Origin: Ricinus communis
Taxonomy: Eukaryota > Streptophyta > Magnoliopsida > Malpighiales > Euphorbiaceae
Assembly (NCBI RefSeq): GCF_019578655.1
Contig: NC_063260.1
Coordinates: forward strand, 28,544,888 to 28,608,887
Reading direction: 5' to 3'
Length of the DNA: 64,000 bases
Below, one piece after another: positions 1-13,490 of the stretch. Each line of letters starts with the position of its first letter. The first letter of the stretch is position 1. The position numbers and the translations under genes were made by a program. The notes under the pieces were generated by a model that was not told where the DNA came from, did not search any database, and saw only the letters and a program-made list of their open reading frames with translations.

Positions 1-2780
1 GAATTTCGACGAGAATTATTCTTCAACCAGACGCATGCAAAGACTTTGTTAACATAATTAATGGTCTTCAGCACAAATGTTTATTTTTTTATTATTTTAT
101 TTTTGTATCATTTTTATAATAAACCCGTACTCGAAAATATAAAATTATTCCTAACGACCATCATGATTTTCTTAAAGAAAATATATTGGACATGTTTAAT
201 TTTGTTTTTATTGGATGAAAATTGGATATTGCTTATCAAATTCATGAATATATTTATTGAACCCAACATGAATGACAAAAAAAAAAACTAAGCATCGTTC
301 CTTTGATTTATATTTAATTCAAATGATGAATCTTTCAAAATTATGAATTTGATGATTATTGGATTGTGATTAAATTTTATTGAATTTTAGAACTTTTCAT
401 TCCAAATGAATGTTTTGCAAAGTATATATATATATTGAGACCTGAAATTTTCTTAATATACGTGTTTAATTTTTAACATATAAAATTTCTATTTTGATTT
501 ATGAATTATTTTTTATATATGGGATTCAAAATTATTTATAATTTTATAATTTTTTTGTTAATTAATAAGTTATATTTTTAATTAAACACTAACTCTAATT
601 CTATATTAAGAAATAGCATATTAGCTACATTTTAATATTATATTAATTAATACATTAATTTTCTAATTAGGAATAATTATAATTCTAGATTAAAATAATT
701 TAATATTATATTTAATAATAAATTATTTTTAATTATATAATCAATTTTAATCTTAATATATAGTAATATCAATTATATTAATTTATATATATCACATTTA
801 ATTTATAAATATTTTAAAATAATCTTTATAGTACTATACTAATAAAATTTCAAAAAAAGCAAGAAGAACATTTAATAGTTGGTTTGCTATTATTTTTTAA
901 AATATTATAAATTAATATCAAATATTAAAAAATTTGTTAATTTATATTTATCAATTTAATGTTTAATCAAAATAATTATAATAATCATGTAACGCATGGG
1001 TACAAACTAATAAATATTAAATGGCATACTTAATTCTTCTTGTTAAATTTTAACATTTTCATTTTAATTATTAAATTTTACTTTTTAAAATTTAAATACT
1101 TATTAAAATAAAATTGCAACATTAATCTCTCGTATATAAGAGTGGTTAAATTGAAATAAAATAAATTAAAATTTAATTAATAACTGAATTAAAACTAAAC
1201 ATAATTAGATAATGTAGTTACCCTTCACATATGTGTTTCGTACCTTGTGATCAAGTTAGCTTCATCAACTTTCATATTATTATACTACTGTTGTGAACGC
1301 CTCTTGGTATATATAAAAGTCCATAGTCATGGGTCTCTTGTCCATTTTTGGGGAATATGAGAGATTGCGCTTCTTTTGGATAATGGGTGCCTCGTGATCT
1401 GTATTATTGGTCTGTTTTGTATGATTAGTTACTAACACATCCTCGACATGTGCACCAAACCCGGGCCTTCTTTTTCATAAATTTTTTCAAAAGTATACTT
1501 GATATTGTTTTTGAATTTATGCAATATGTATACAAAGAAAATATATTTGATAAATAGCCCAATTATCAGATGTATATGGAAGGACAAAATCGTCTTTCCT
1601 TCTTAATACTAACATTAGACACTACTGCCACTACAGAATTGAAATTGAAAAATCCTAGCATATGGTAAATGTTAGGAAAATTTCGGTCAATTTTTAATTT
1701 ACTTTTTTATTTTAATATTTATAAATAATGGCCATTGGTAAATAATACGATAAAATTGTATAACAATGTTAGCAAGTATTGATATAACAATTGAAAAATT
1801 AATAGCTATTATATATCACATCATAATCTCTTAATGGTATTATATAATTTGGTCGTTATTTATTAAAATCTATATTTACAAAATACTAAACTGAAAAGAA
1901 TAAATGATAGATTTTAAAATAAAAATACTTTTACATCAGTTTTTTTCTAAATCTTATTATTGGGCATGGGCTGTTGTTTAATTTGGTTTGTTTTTAAAAG
2001 CAGTATTTTTTAATTTTGGAACAACAATATTATTTCATTGAAAAATAATATGATGCAGAAGAGTGATAAATGTGTTTTTAGGAGCTTGAGCTTGTTAAAA
2101 GGGTTAAACTTGATTTGAAAGTAGACACAACCTTTGAAGTGTCTTGATGAGGCAACGCGTGTTTTTGCTAACTCTACTTTTGAGTTTTACAACAACAACA
2201 ACAACCAAAAAAAATAGAATTACCATGATTTAAATAAGTTGAACTGGCTTCTGTAAAAACATTTGAATGTATTACAAAACTAATGAAATATATAATTCAG
2301 GAATATTTAAATAATTAAGTCCTTATAAATTTCAATTCAAACTATAAAAATTTTAACAAAATTGAAAGATAAGATAAAGATTTTATTTTTTTAAATATAG
2401 CTACTGAGAGAAAAAAAAAAGATTAAACTAATTATTCAAAATTTAAACATATATCTTAATTTACTATATAAATTATATTTAATTATTTTTTATAAAAAAT
2501 ATTAATTGAAATTTATGTTCACAAATTTAAAACAGTAACTCCCAGAATAGTATATAAAATAAAAAGATTTTAAGACTCAATTATAAAATTACTATATTAA
2601 CTAATAAAATTGCCAAAGCTTCTCATCTTATTACTAATTATTTCCATTGAATTATTGATATACACATTGAATTAATATTTATATAAATATTTTCATAAAT
2701 AAAAGAATTAAACTAAAATATCAAAGTATATCTAATAAAAATAATAGTAATAGCTATCCAATACCTATTAAGACAACTTA
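1..2780. other. AT-rich intergenic DNA
   Basis: No supported gene. The stretch is strongly AT-rich, with short chance ORFs only (for example 61-291 +, a low-complexity Phe/Ile/Leu-rich frame). It contains one copy of an AT-rich repeat listed separately (470-720) and a short CAA microsatellite near 2187-2205. Confidence 0.7.
470..720 (+). repeat. AT-rich dispersed repeat, family 1, copy 1
   Basis: By eye, this stretch aligns to the reverse complement of about 60110-60345. The shared core includes a near-identical segment of about 28 bases around 'aataagttatatttttaatt', followed by 'aaacact'. The copies lie about 60 kb apart in opposite orientation, so this looks like a dispersed element. No coding capacity or clear termini are visible and the class is unknown. 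Confidence 0.5.
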
Positions 2781-2794
2781 GTTTGACTATGGCT

Positions 2795-3135
2795 AAAAAT
2801 GTTGCGAGGGTACGTCGAAGCAGAGGACGGTAGCCCCCATCCGGCGAAACGTACGGGGAAGGTGACAGGAATCAAACGTGAATCTTTAAAATAATACTTT
2901 TAAAATAAACACAAGTTTATTTTAAAATAAACGCGGGGCTGAAAGCTGCACGTGATTCATACTCTCCGCCATTAAATTGTCGTCAGCTTTTGTCACGCGC
3001 CTCCCCTGCGGGTCGCTTTTGGTAGTTAAGGCCGCCTTTGTCATGTAGTTGGACTCATTTGGCAGTGCCATTTGTACCGTTAATGCAGCCTTCCAGTTTG
3101 GCGGCCCCAAACGTCTGACTTTCTTCCAAGTTCGA
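2795..3135. other. isolated GC-richer island, function unknown
   Basis: Within very AT-rich surroundings this block is rich in CpG and GC words (gcgaggg, ccggcgaaacg, cacgtg, cacgcgcc, gcggcccc). It contains an inverted pair of ttttaaaataaac-type words around 2895-2932. A 62-codon minus ORF at 2922-3110 has no recognisable homology. It could be a promoter, the edge of a lost gene or part of a mobile element. Confidence 0.3.
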
Positions 3136-3424
3136 AGTCTTGGAGAATCTTCCAGGCTAGCTACAATATGGTAATTACATGCTCTATCCCTTTCCGCTGC
3201 AATTTCTTCGAATTAATAATTAAAGTCCTTAAAATTATACAATTTGGACCAAATAATATTTCATAATGTATTCAATTTGATTATCAAATTGCATTAATTG
3301 TGAATATTTTGATAATTGATTTGTTAAGGACTGAAGTTTCGTGTGTAATTGAAGCATTTTGCTCTTATAATGAAGTCCTGAGTAGTTTAAAAGGATCCAT
3401 TAGTCTTTATCCCCTTATGAAGGA

Positions 3425-4740
3425 GGAATCCAGAACTAGAGATTTTAATTTGTTATTTATTTTGCTTTTATTTTTATAGACATTTTAAAAATAAAAAGAA
3501 ATTTCTTTACACACTTATTTAATGAGGTAATTCCTTAGATAAATCTAAAAACTTATATTAAAGAAGCTCTATTATAAAAATATAGAATCACAGTATATAG
3601 ATGCATAATTATCAACACAAAACAATAAAAGTAAATCTAAACACTCTAAATCAGTATATTTGAGAGAATAATGTTCATAAAGTAAAGTAATTAAATAATA
3701 AATAAATATTCAATGCAAATTTAAATGCTTATGATCTAAAACTATATGCTAAAAACAGTATTTAGTTTAGCCATTTACTTAGTAATCTCCTTGTTTTACT
3801 TTAAGCCTAGATCTACTAAATGAGATGGTCATGTGCCTTTTTTTCTAAGTCACTCGAGCTAATGATGCAACCTAAATTTCTTATACCAACATAGATTAAA
3901 GTAAAGATGATGTTTCTAATACTTTTAAACCTAAAAATTTTCATAACAATTACTATTGCTAAATTAATATGATGGTTAACTAATAATAATAATTGAAACT
4001 AATAAACATATGAAGGTAAAGAAATCATTCATTAAATAAATAAATAATAAGGTTCATACAAAAGTAAAAAGACTAAACTTAAACCCTTATGAAAATTAGC
4101 CTAATATATTTAATCCAATGATTATATGGTATTAAATAGAAATACATGAAACAATAAAATAAAAAGCTCCCTCAATATCCAGAATTTCTTCAAATAGGAA
4201 GAAGATTGATTATCAGTCTGCACTTATTGAAAAGCTCTTTAGATCCTAAAAGAACAATGAAAACTAAAACTAAAGTGTTTATGGAAAACTGTAGAGAATT
4301 ATGGAAAAAATGATAGTGGCAGATGTAGATAACAGGTAGGAGAAAACTCCCCTCCTTCTTCCTTCATTTTCTCTTTAGGATTTTGCTGAGATTTATATAG
4401 AGGAGAGTTCTCCATTAAATAAATATCTCTAGAGATGATATACTAATATAAGTCCATCTAATAGATAAGACTATCTTAATTTCTACCAAATACTATCTCA
4501 TAAATAACTCTTAACATAAATCATAATAATTATACATAATGACTAAAATATCTCTTGGGCCTTGTAATTAGCAGTCCACACGTCTTAATCTTGGGCCTTG
4601 ACACGAACATGTCCAATTAAGCTTCTTTTAGCTCTATATTTTCCTATTTTTACTAATATTCCTGAAAATAGACAATTAAGCTTAAATGAGGTCAAAACAC
4701 ATATTTTCACCATTTTATATATAGAATGCTAAAGAATATT
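3425..4740 (-). mobile_element. LTR-like retroelement relic
   Basis: Read on the minus strand, the stretch starts near 'tgtgttttgacctcatttaa', has a TATA-like CTATATAAATC at about 4390-4400, and ends near 'tctagttctggattcctcct'. This resembles the start, TATA region and downstream end of plant gypsy-type LTRs. No second LTR, no primer-binding site and no internal coding sequence was found beside it, so a solo LTR or truncated relic is most likely. The assignment rests on general resemblance only. Confidence 0.35.
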
Positions 4741-5083
4741 CATTTTTTGTTTGGTAAGGCAAAAAAGAAAAAGCTTCAATGGTAAGGAATTTTTTAAGTA
4801 TGGGGGCAAAATTAGCTACTGTATAATTCCTTTTTTTATGTTTAAGAAAATAAAATTTTTCTATTCATCCTAAATTAATCCACTTTTTCTTTTTAATTGT
4901 TAATTGGGAATTATTGTTTTGATTAATATAAGATATTATCAATTTATCGCATAGAATAAGTTTTCATATTTTATACTTTTAAAGATAATGGAAATATTTT
5001 AGAGAAATAGATGGGAGGTATAACTTTTTTCTTTTTGAAAAAACTACCTAAGTTAAAGTAAATATAGCTCATTAATGGAAGGC

Positions 5084-5350
5084 GAGATGCATATTTATAT
5101 TCTTAAATTTTAGTCAGTTTAAAATTCTAATTTTTTGATTTAATCTAACAAACACTTAAATTTAATTTTTTATGATATTTTAACACTTTTTGATAATGTG
5201 TCTTTATGCAATTCGTCCACATGTATTGTATAAATATGTTTAAATATTATTAAAAAGTAAAATTAAAGTGTATGTTAGATTAAATTAAAAGTCTAAATAT
5301 TAAACTGATTAATCAGCACAAGTTCAAGAATATAAATATATATTTAGCCA
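5084..5350. mobile_element. MITE-like element with about 80-bp terminal inverted repeats
   Basis: The left end (gcatatttatattcttaaat, then a block ending gatttaatctaacaaacact) matches the reverse complement of the right end (aatatatatttatattcttg, then aatttaatctaacatacact). The whole is about 270 bp with no coding sequence, the size and form of a miniature inverted-repeat transposable element. Target-site duplications were not resolved, so the superfamily is unknown. Confidence 0.6.
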
Positions 5351-6344
5351 CGATAGAAATTAAAGAGAGGTAAGACTCCCTTTCGCACATATGTTATACG
5401 AGTGACTTAAATTGAATTTTGGAAGGACCAAACTAAAATTTGTAGGGATATACAATGATGATAAGATTGTAAAAACTAAGGGGGGCAGACTAAAATAAAA
5501 TATTTACGGGGGTAAAACTAAAAGAAAGGAAATATAATGCAGCATTTGTAAATCAATGATATATACCAATATTAAATTTATGGACTATGAGTTCCGTATT
5601 TATAGTCGGTACGTAGCATCAAATTAATAGTTTGCAGTAGAACATAGAAATCGGTGCCACATCTAATCAATTCCTTATTAGCCTTGTTAAAAATATATAT
5701 ATTCTATGTAATTGAAATCCAATAATAAAATTATTTAATTTACAAATAAAGCTTACTATAAAAATAATTTCAATAAATAAATTACAATAGAAAAGAAATA
5801 AGAGAGATAAAATAAAATGAAATGGTAAAATTAAGAAAAATATTTTCATTTTATAAAATCTACTTATCTATTAATTAAAACTTATTTGAAAATTTTGTTT
5901 ATCTTTTTAAAATATATATTTTAATTATAATTATTATTTTTTATATATCTTTTGATAAAAAATTTATTTCAATTAAATATATAAATTTTAAATTTATAAA
6001 TAATTTCATAAATGCTATAAAATTTTATTTCAATTAAACTAATTTTTAAAATTATATAGCCGCCTATATAAATAGTTTTAATTTTTATTTTATTTTTGAG
6101 GTATCATTCTGAGTGCTTGTAATATTAGTTGTCCGACAGTTTGCTAATCTCAGTTATCTCGAGAGACCCTCATTTGACTCATCTAACTATTCAAATCTAT
6201 TCCATTGAAATTATTATTCTTCTTTTTTATGATTGGGAAATTAACTTTAATTGATAACAAAATGATCTGTAAAATAAAAAGGATGAGCTCGAATTCTCAA
6301 ATTAAGTTTTTTTAGAGGTAGAGAGATGGCATTGAGGAAGCTAT

Positions 6345-6640
6345 TATAATTTGAATTTTTTTGATTAAATTTAAGTTAAACAAATGAGAGAGTATTGAAA
6401 ATTCAATTAATAGATTTGAGCTTCTCCAATCAATATAAAAATGAGTAGAATCAGTCATGTATTGAACATCTATACGGGAAATCGAAAAATTAAAAAATCA
6501 GATCATATATGCTCTGGTACTATATTATAATTTGATTAAATAAGAGCTAAAAAAATGAGAGAGTATTAGAGTCCAATTAATAGAATTGGACTTAGATTTG
6601 ACCAACATCAAAATGACTAGAATTACTGACTTGGTTGATT
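6345..6640 (+). repeat. diverged direct duplication
   Basis: Two diverged copies share 'atgagagagtatt', a 'caattaatagattgga'-like block and 'aaaatgagtagaatcagt'/'aaaatgactagaattact'. One copy lies around 6350-6460 and the other around 6530-6640. No coding potential is evident; it is an old local duplication or two copies of a short repeat. Confidence 0.4.
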
Positions 6641-7309
6641 GGACTTTCACCATTATAAATTGTTAGTATATTTTATTTCTTAACAGAAAGGATATAGAAA
6701 AGAATCAGAAAATATATATTTTTTATTTTTATTTATTTTTTACGGTGTTAAAATATTAAAAATGTGAATTTTAATTTTTTTAATTTAAGATTTTGTTAAT
6801 TTTTAGTTTTATTTTTAAAATACAGAAAAACAAACACACTGTAAATTTAAAAAACTAATATTTCTTAAAAAGATTTACACAATACAAACAATGGTTTCTA
6901 CTAATCTTAGAATATTTTTTAAAAAATTGTAAAAAAATAAATAAGCAAAAGTGTACTAAAAGGTTAAAAAGCTAAGGGTGTTATGGTGGGGGGCCAAGCG
7001 GGCGGGCCAGATATCTAAGGTGATAGTAACTGAAAGGTTAGGTTGCAAGATTCATTTCGAGGGGACTGGGCTCCCAATCCTTTCGCTGCCCATTAAATAA
7101 TGTAAACGTTAATATTTTTGTTTTGTTTTTATTTTACAAGATAAAACCAATCATTGTAACAAGATAATAATAAAAAACAAATAGAAAAATATAAAAGCAA
7201 CGGACAAAAGAGTAGTGTTCTTGGATGTTGAAATAAAATAATTATAACTCTTGTTAAATTTTTTGAATCTCTTTTATTTAATTACTAATTAAATTTTATA
7301 TTTTACTAT

Positions 7310-7595
7310 TAAGTAATTTATTTATTTTATATATATTTTTTAATATAAATTATCGATAAATTTATATATAACTCTAAATTATCTATACAAATTAAAATTT
7401 TATAGTTGAATTTTATAATTATCAATTACTATTAATTATATTTAAAAAATAAATAAAATTTTTTAATAAATAAAAATAATATATTTAATTATTAATAATT
7501 AAATATTATATATACTTAACTAATTTAATATTTAATTATATTAATAAATATTAAAATTAAAATAATATTAATATCTATAAATTTATATATAGTAC
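7310..7595 (+). repeat. AT-rich dispersed repeat, family 2, copy 1
   Basis: It aligns along most of its length to the reverse complement of 22130-22420, sharing blocks such as 'aatatatttaattatt', 'aaataatattaatatctata' and 'aaatttatatata'. The copies are inverted relative to each other and about 15 kb apart. This looks like a non-coding mobile element of unknown class. Confidence 0.55.
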
Positions 7596-8453
7596 CGTAT
7601 CTATATGGTATGTTTAAACTCACTTTATAAATAAAAAGGAAAAAAAAGTTTTTTCTGATTTGGTATTATATAATTGTAAATATAACTAAAAATTCCAAGA
7701 GTGTATTTTTGTTTTTTGTTGTTTAGTGTATTTGCAAATGTTGTGATTGGATTCCGGGACTTGATTAATTTAAATTCATTAACGGTTCCCCGCCCAGCAA
7801 TATGACACGTTGAGAGACAAAAGACAACGTGTGAATTTTGATAAGACAAAAGACAAAAGGGCCGCAGGAAATAATAAATAAGTTGAATTTGGATGATTTT
7901 CATTTTACTAAAATTATAAGATTTATTAATAATATTATTTTTAACTATTTCTTACTAAAATATCATTAAATTTTCTTAATATATTAGATAAAATTTAAGT
8001 ATTAATAAATTTATCAACTCATCTATAAATTTCAAAATTTAAATAAAAAATTTGTATTACAAATTAGAAAAATTATATATTAAAATATATTAAAATAAAA
8101 AATAGTTAATTTATATTTTATATTAACTAATAAAGACTACTTTAAATGTTTAATTTTAAATAAAAAATAAAAAATTATTTATATTTCTAGATGTATTAAA
8201 ATAATAATTTATTAAAATCGAATAGATGAAATAAGAAGCAATAATTTGTTTGATATAATGGGGTCTACTTACTTTAAGAACATCAATGATTTTTTAATAT
8301 ATTTTATTATTATTTAAAAGCATATAGGTAAGAATCTCTTAATTTAATTAAAATATTGAATTCGAACTTTGAATACACAGCTGCTTTAAAGTTTTTTAAA
8401 AAGTATTTTACAAACTATAAGAGTTTTTCCTGATATTGCTCTAAATTAATTTA

Positions 8454-8456
<3 letters not shown>

Positions 8457-8484
<28 letters not shown>

Positions 8485-8486
8485 TA
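8457..8486. repeat. (AT)n microsatellite
   Basis: An uninterrupted run of 15 AT dinucleotides. Confidence 0.95.
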
Positions 8487-11459
8487 CCAAAAAAAATATT
8501 TCATTGCTAAAACGGAAAAAACACAATATTATTGGATGCATTTGCTTGTTCTTTTTTTGCCCTTTTCCCCCTCGTGCCATAACTATTGATGGTTGATCTT
8601 TTGTCACCAAATGATGTGTTGCTTCCCACCATACTTCAGTGAACTAAATTGATTTTCCAAATAATTCTAATAAAGATAATTCATAAAAAAAAAAAAGACT
8701 AATAAAAAACTTTTAAAAAGTATATATCTAATGTTTAACAACAAATTCTTAAAACATCTTAAAAAATATAATGATATATATAAATAATATATTAATTTAC
8801 CAACCATTCTAAGTTTTTTTCTGTCAAATATTCTTAATAAAACTTATATTTTCCCTCTATCAAATAAAAATATTATCTAAATCGCCTTCTATGAATAGCA
8901 AAAAATCAAGTTCCTATTTATTTCAGTTTCGTGCCAAAGCTTGAAAATTTTATCATTCAATAATATTTTATTTATTCTCCAAGTTTACTGGAGTCTATAC
9001 GAATTATAGTTGCATTTTTTTTTTGTATTTTCTTTTATTTAATAGACCACATATGTATAATCGATTTATTATTATTTTAATTCATCTAAAATGATAATGG
9101 ATTTAAGGTCACATAATTAAAAAAAAATTAAATTCGAAAAGAAAATGTTATTATTCATTTACTAAAATTCAACTGCATAATAAAAAACGACAAACCGCCG
9201 ATGGGCAACCAATTAATAAAAGAACAGCTCTACAATCAGAGGACTCCAACAGATTTCTAACCCACAAACAGATTACAGCTGTTATTTTCTTGGCTTTCCA
9301 TGTTCAGGAGTTTAACGGTGTTCTTGTGAATTCAGTTTCGATTCAATTATATTATGTTTGATTTTTATGCTAATTATCATGCAATGAAAGCCAAAAGGAA
9401 ACTCATATACATATATTGAGCATTGGCATGCTTTCTGTAAGGGAGAATTTTGTATAAAATAGACAGATAACCATAATGTGGGGAGGATATTTTATAGTTT
9501 GTGTGTGTCTGGTTTTAGCTAGAAAATACGCACGTGGTTTACAAATCATTTTACAATTTTTTATGTGGTAGGGATTTTATAAATTCGTAATTAATTGTTC
9601 TACCACTTGCCTTTGATATGTCATTTTCTGTTTATATGTTTCCAAATTTCCAGATGTGATGTATGAGCATAATAACATCAGACCGAATTGGCCAATTCTA
9701 TCTCGCAAGTGACTCCTACTTTTATATAAACTGATAGGCAATCACCATATTTTGAGCCCCTAAAATTTGTGTTTCATGTTGATTGAGGCCCTCAATTTGA
9801 ATTTGATTGAAAAACCTAACAACTTTTTAATTTGTTTGTCCTATATCTTTTTCTTTTTACATATACAATAAAATATTATCAAGAAATAATTAATAGAGTC
9901 AGTAATAATAGATAAATCAATTTAAACTTTTGAAACTCATATTGAGCTCTTGAACTTTTTCTCTTTTTTGGTTGAAATCTTATTCTTCAATTACATGCAT
10001 TCGGATTCTTAGATATTTTCTTTAGCACTAAGGCCCTTTTTCTTTTTATAATAATAATATTTGTAAAACTAAATATAATTAAAATCTCAAAAAATAAATA
10101 ATTTATGTACTTAGTGGCAATTAAAAAGAAAGAGAGTCCGAAAGCTCATTCGTATTTAATTGTTTTGCCTTTTTTTCCTTCCCTCTAATTACGAATCACA
10201 TTCTTATATTGTTTAAAGAGAAGCTCGTACTGCACTCACAGACTTAGTCTGGTGTTAAGTCTATAACATTCGTAATTTAAAAAAAAAAAACTCATACTGG
10301 AACCAAGTGGTTCGGCTGCTGGAGGAAAGCCACTCAGGCCGCTAATAAAAGAGAGAGCTAAACTTTGGGATATCTAAATGGCCTGTTTGTGGGATTTAGT
10401 ATAATTTGGGCTTGTCAGATATTTTTAGCCTTTTCTTTTCTAAGTTATATTATAATCTCTTGTTTGGTTAGAGAATGTTTATATTGAATAACATCGTTTT
10501 GAGGCCCATGCTCCACAACATTGGTTGGCATGATCAAATCAAATATAGAAGGAAAATTTACTGGAATGCCTAAGAAACAGAGCTTCCTAATTTTTATACC
10601 ACAAAATGTAAGAACTTGCTGATGGTTAAAAAAAGTTACTTTTATACAACACAAGAAATCAACCAAAAAAACAACGGATCTAAATATCCAAAAAAAAAAA
10701 AAAACAGCAGCTCAATTTAATAAAATTACAACACAAAATCTCAAGAAATCAACCAGAAATCTTGACAATAATCTACAATAAATAATAGAATAAGAGAACA
10801 TAAAGCTTCTTCAATAAATATTTATCAAATTCAAATATGAAAATAGGTCATGTAATCTCATCTATTTATCTTTTTTATTTTTTATTATTTAAAAAAATAT
10901 GTCAATATCCTTCAAAACATATATATTATATAATTTACCTAACTACTTACATGCAGAATAAGATGATTAAAGAATTTAAGTTATCATATCTAAATATAAG
11001 TAAATAATAAAAACTTATCTGCAGCAAACCCAAAAAATTTGTATATAATGAGTATACAGAGGTATATTATAAGTATATCTTTATAAATTTTATAAAAATT
11101 GATCCAAATTAATGTGTTATTGATATATCCTGTAAAGTACTTGTATATTGATATAAATAAAAAAATTAATAATATATTATAATAAGTAAGTTCAAATAAA
11201 ATATAAAATAAGTTTTAAAAATTTTAGTAATGAGTATACAATAAGTATATATATTAGGAGAAAAAAATATATAGTAAAAAGTATACCATTAGTATATAGA
11301 GGTAAGTAATAAATATCTATTATGAAATTGTAGAAAATTAATATTTAAATAATTTTTTATTCATATATATATTATACAAAATTCGTATATTGAAAATAGA
11401 TGAGTATATGCAGCAAACAAAATTTATATATTTATAATAAGCATATAAAACAGATTTAA

Positions 11460-12412
11460 AAGTAAACAACAAAAGGTATATAATGAGTATATAACTAATA
11501 TATTTCAAGTATAATTTAGACTGTTACTTATTATAAAATAATCTTTTATATTTTTTCTCATGTGCAGACATTGCAACAATACTTATTTTTCTTCATCACA
11601 ACGGACATTGGAAAAAAAATATCACATACATAAACTTTGATGTAAAGGGCATTCTATTACTAAATAACAATTTTAAAAGTATACAGTAAATAGTATATAC
11701 TAAGTATATAACGAGTCTATTTCAGGTATATGATACTTTAATTCTCATTGAATTTTCTCCATTCAGATTTTGATTTCATTAAGTATACAGTGAATTTATT
11801 TTTAGATATTGATGAGCTTTCCTTTTTATTCGATCTTATTAATATCATTTTGTCATGTTTTTTTTATGTGAGAAAGGAATAAATGAGACATAAAATAAAA
11901 AATAATAACAATATTATTTATTGTTTCTTGAGCGAGCTTTGTTAGAAATATGGAAATCAATTAGTTCAAGCTTTTCATGTGTCATTTTTAGTCAATAAAA
12001 TCATTAAATTTCTTTTATTCATGAGTCACACACTACCTCTTATATGGTGTAATGCCGATTTGAAATTTTAAGATATACAGTAAATAATATATATTAAATA
12101 TATAAGTATATTTCAAATATATGATACTTGATTTTTATTGAGTTTTTCTCATTATATTTTATGAACTCAAAATCATAAATCAAACTCAGAATTATCAAAT
12201 TATGGAAATGTAACTATTTTATTGAATCAGATATTGCACTTTAGATATTTGATAAAATGCATGTGCGAAAATAACTAAATAAATTTTTTTGCTATTGTTA
12301 TTATTGACCTAAATGAATACAATAAATAATATATAGTAAATATATAACGAGTTTATTTCAAGTATATAATACGCTAATTCTTATTGAATTTTTTCCATTC
12401 AAATTTTAAAAT
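11460..12412 (+). repeat. diverged GTATA-rich repeat units
   Basis: Three clear related units lie at about 11674-11790, 12070-12150 and 12313-12412. Each has the order 'ata-cagtaaataatata', 'aagtatataacgagtttatt', 'tcaagtatatgatac', then an 'attctcattgaattttctcc'-like block. A weaker unit lies at 11460-11545, and similar words occur at 11040-11300 and 12990-13045. The spacing is irregular (about 396 and 243 bp). This may be subterminal repeats or decayed tandem DNA of a transposon; the class is not recognised. Confidence 0.5.
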
Positions 12413-13331
12413 CATCTTTTAATATATATTTTTAAAATTTAAATATGGTCATAATTCCTACCAAGTATACTCTAATCATCTTTTATATACAATGCATCAA
12501 CTAAAAATTATATGATAATTACAACGAGTTCCTCCTCCAATTCTTTTTTTTCATATCCATCTCCTTAAGCTTACTACATAATTCAAACTCACAATCAAAG
12601 GTCTTCATCTTTCTTAATTTTACATAAGAGAATAACATTATCATAAGCCTCTTCCGTTATTTGTAAGCTTATTGTTTAAAAACCATAGTTACACTTGATC
12701 TTTTTCATAAAAAAAATCATACATATGTAAAACTATAAAATATAAAAAAAAATTATAAGTTTTAATTTTTTAAAGATCTAACAAAATCTAACCAGATTTA
12801 CATTTTACTTCTTTGAAATCCAAAACTTTAGTTGTCCTATTCATAGATTAACATGATCTAACAAGATCATATCACACGAACATAAAAGAAAACTGAACTT
12901 TTTACCCAATTTTTAACCAGTAATTATAATTGACTAAACAATAGTTTTCAAATAAATATGAGAGAAACTAAAATTATAACGAAAAATACAGTTAACAGTA
13001 TATAATATACTTCGAGTATATTATGAATATATCATGAGTATCTATTGCTGTTATCATTATAATAACTAAAATCAAAACAACAACAATAAAGTAAAAAGAA
13101 AAAAATAAAGAACTTAGGTGTTTACAAGAAATGACCAAAATTTTCTCTTAGTCTCATTCTCTATTTTTTCTATTTTATATTCTATTTACCTTCTAAGTTT
13201 CTAAACTCTCGAAATACACATGCACTTTTTTTTTTCTTTTATTGTAATTGTTTTGCATTTCATCAAACATTTAGGATGCACTTATAGATAACACAAATTG
13301 CAGCTTTACCACTAACATCAATATTTTTTTT

Positions 13332-13490
13332 TTAAACTCTAACATCAACATTATTCTTTGAACGAGAATCATCAACAACTTTATTCTTCTTAATAAGAGA
13401 ACTTCTATCATGCTTAGTAGGAGATTTTAAACTTTTCTTTAAAAACTCAACTCTTTTTGCCGCAGAACAATAATTATTTTTCTTACCCAT
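13332..13490 (-). other. short Lys/Ser-rich ORF (52 aa), possible exon or transposon relic
   Basis: ATG at 13490, stop at 13332. The reading begins MGKKNNYCSAAKRVEF and is rich in Lys, Arg and Ser. The frame is open upstream of the ATG for about 60 more bases and that part encodes a Ser run. Composition is more protein-like than its surroundings, and it sits just beyond the GTATA-rich repeats, so it may be the remains of a gene carried by a mobile element. No family is recognised. Confidence 0.2.

Larger units (their letters stand above)
6650..11450. other. AT-rich intergenic DNA
   Basis: No supported gene. It holds a short GC-richer patch at about 6980-7085, one copy of AT-rich repeat family 2 (7310-7595), an AT microsatellite (8457-8486) and moderately complex unannotated sequence at about 9180-9720 and 10170-10680. 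The ORFs at 7625-7903 (-) and 10445-10666 (-) have no recognisable domain. Confidence 0.6.

Noticed and set aside
10235..10345. tRNA-like stretch (ggttcggctgctggaggaaa region)
   Set aside because: No cloverleaf could be drawn: acceptor stem and anticodon arm are missing.
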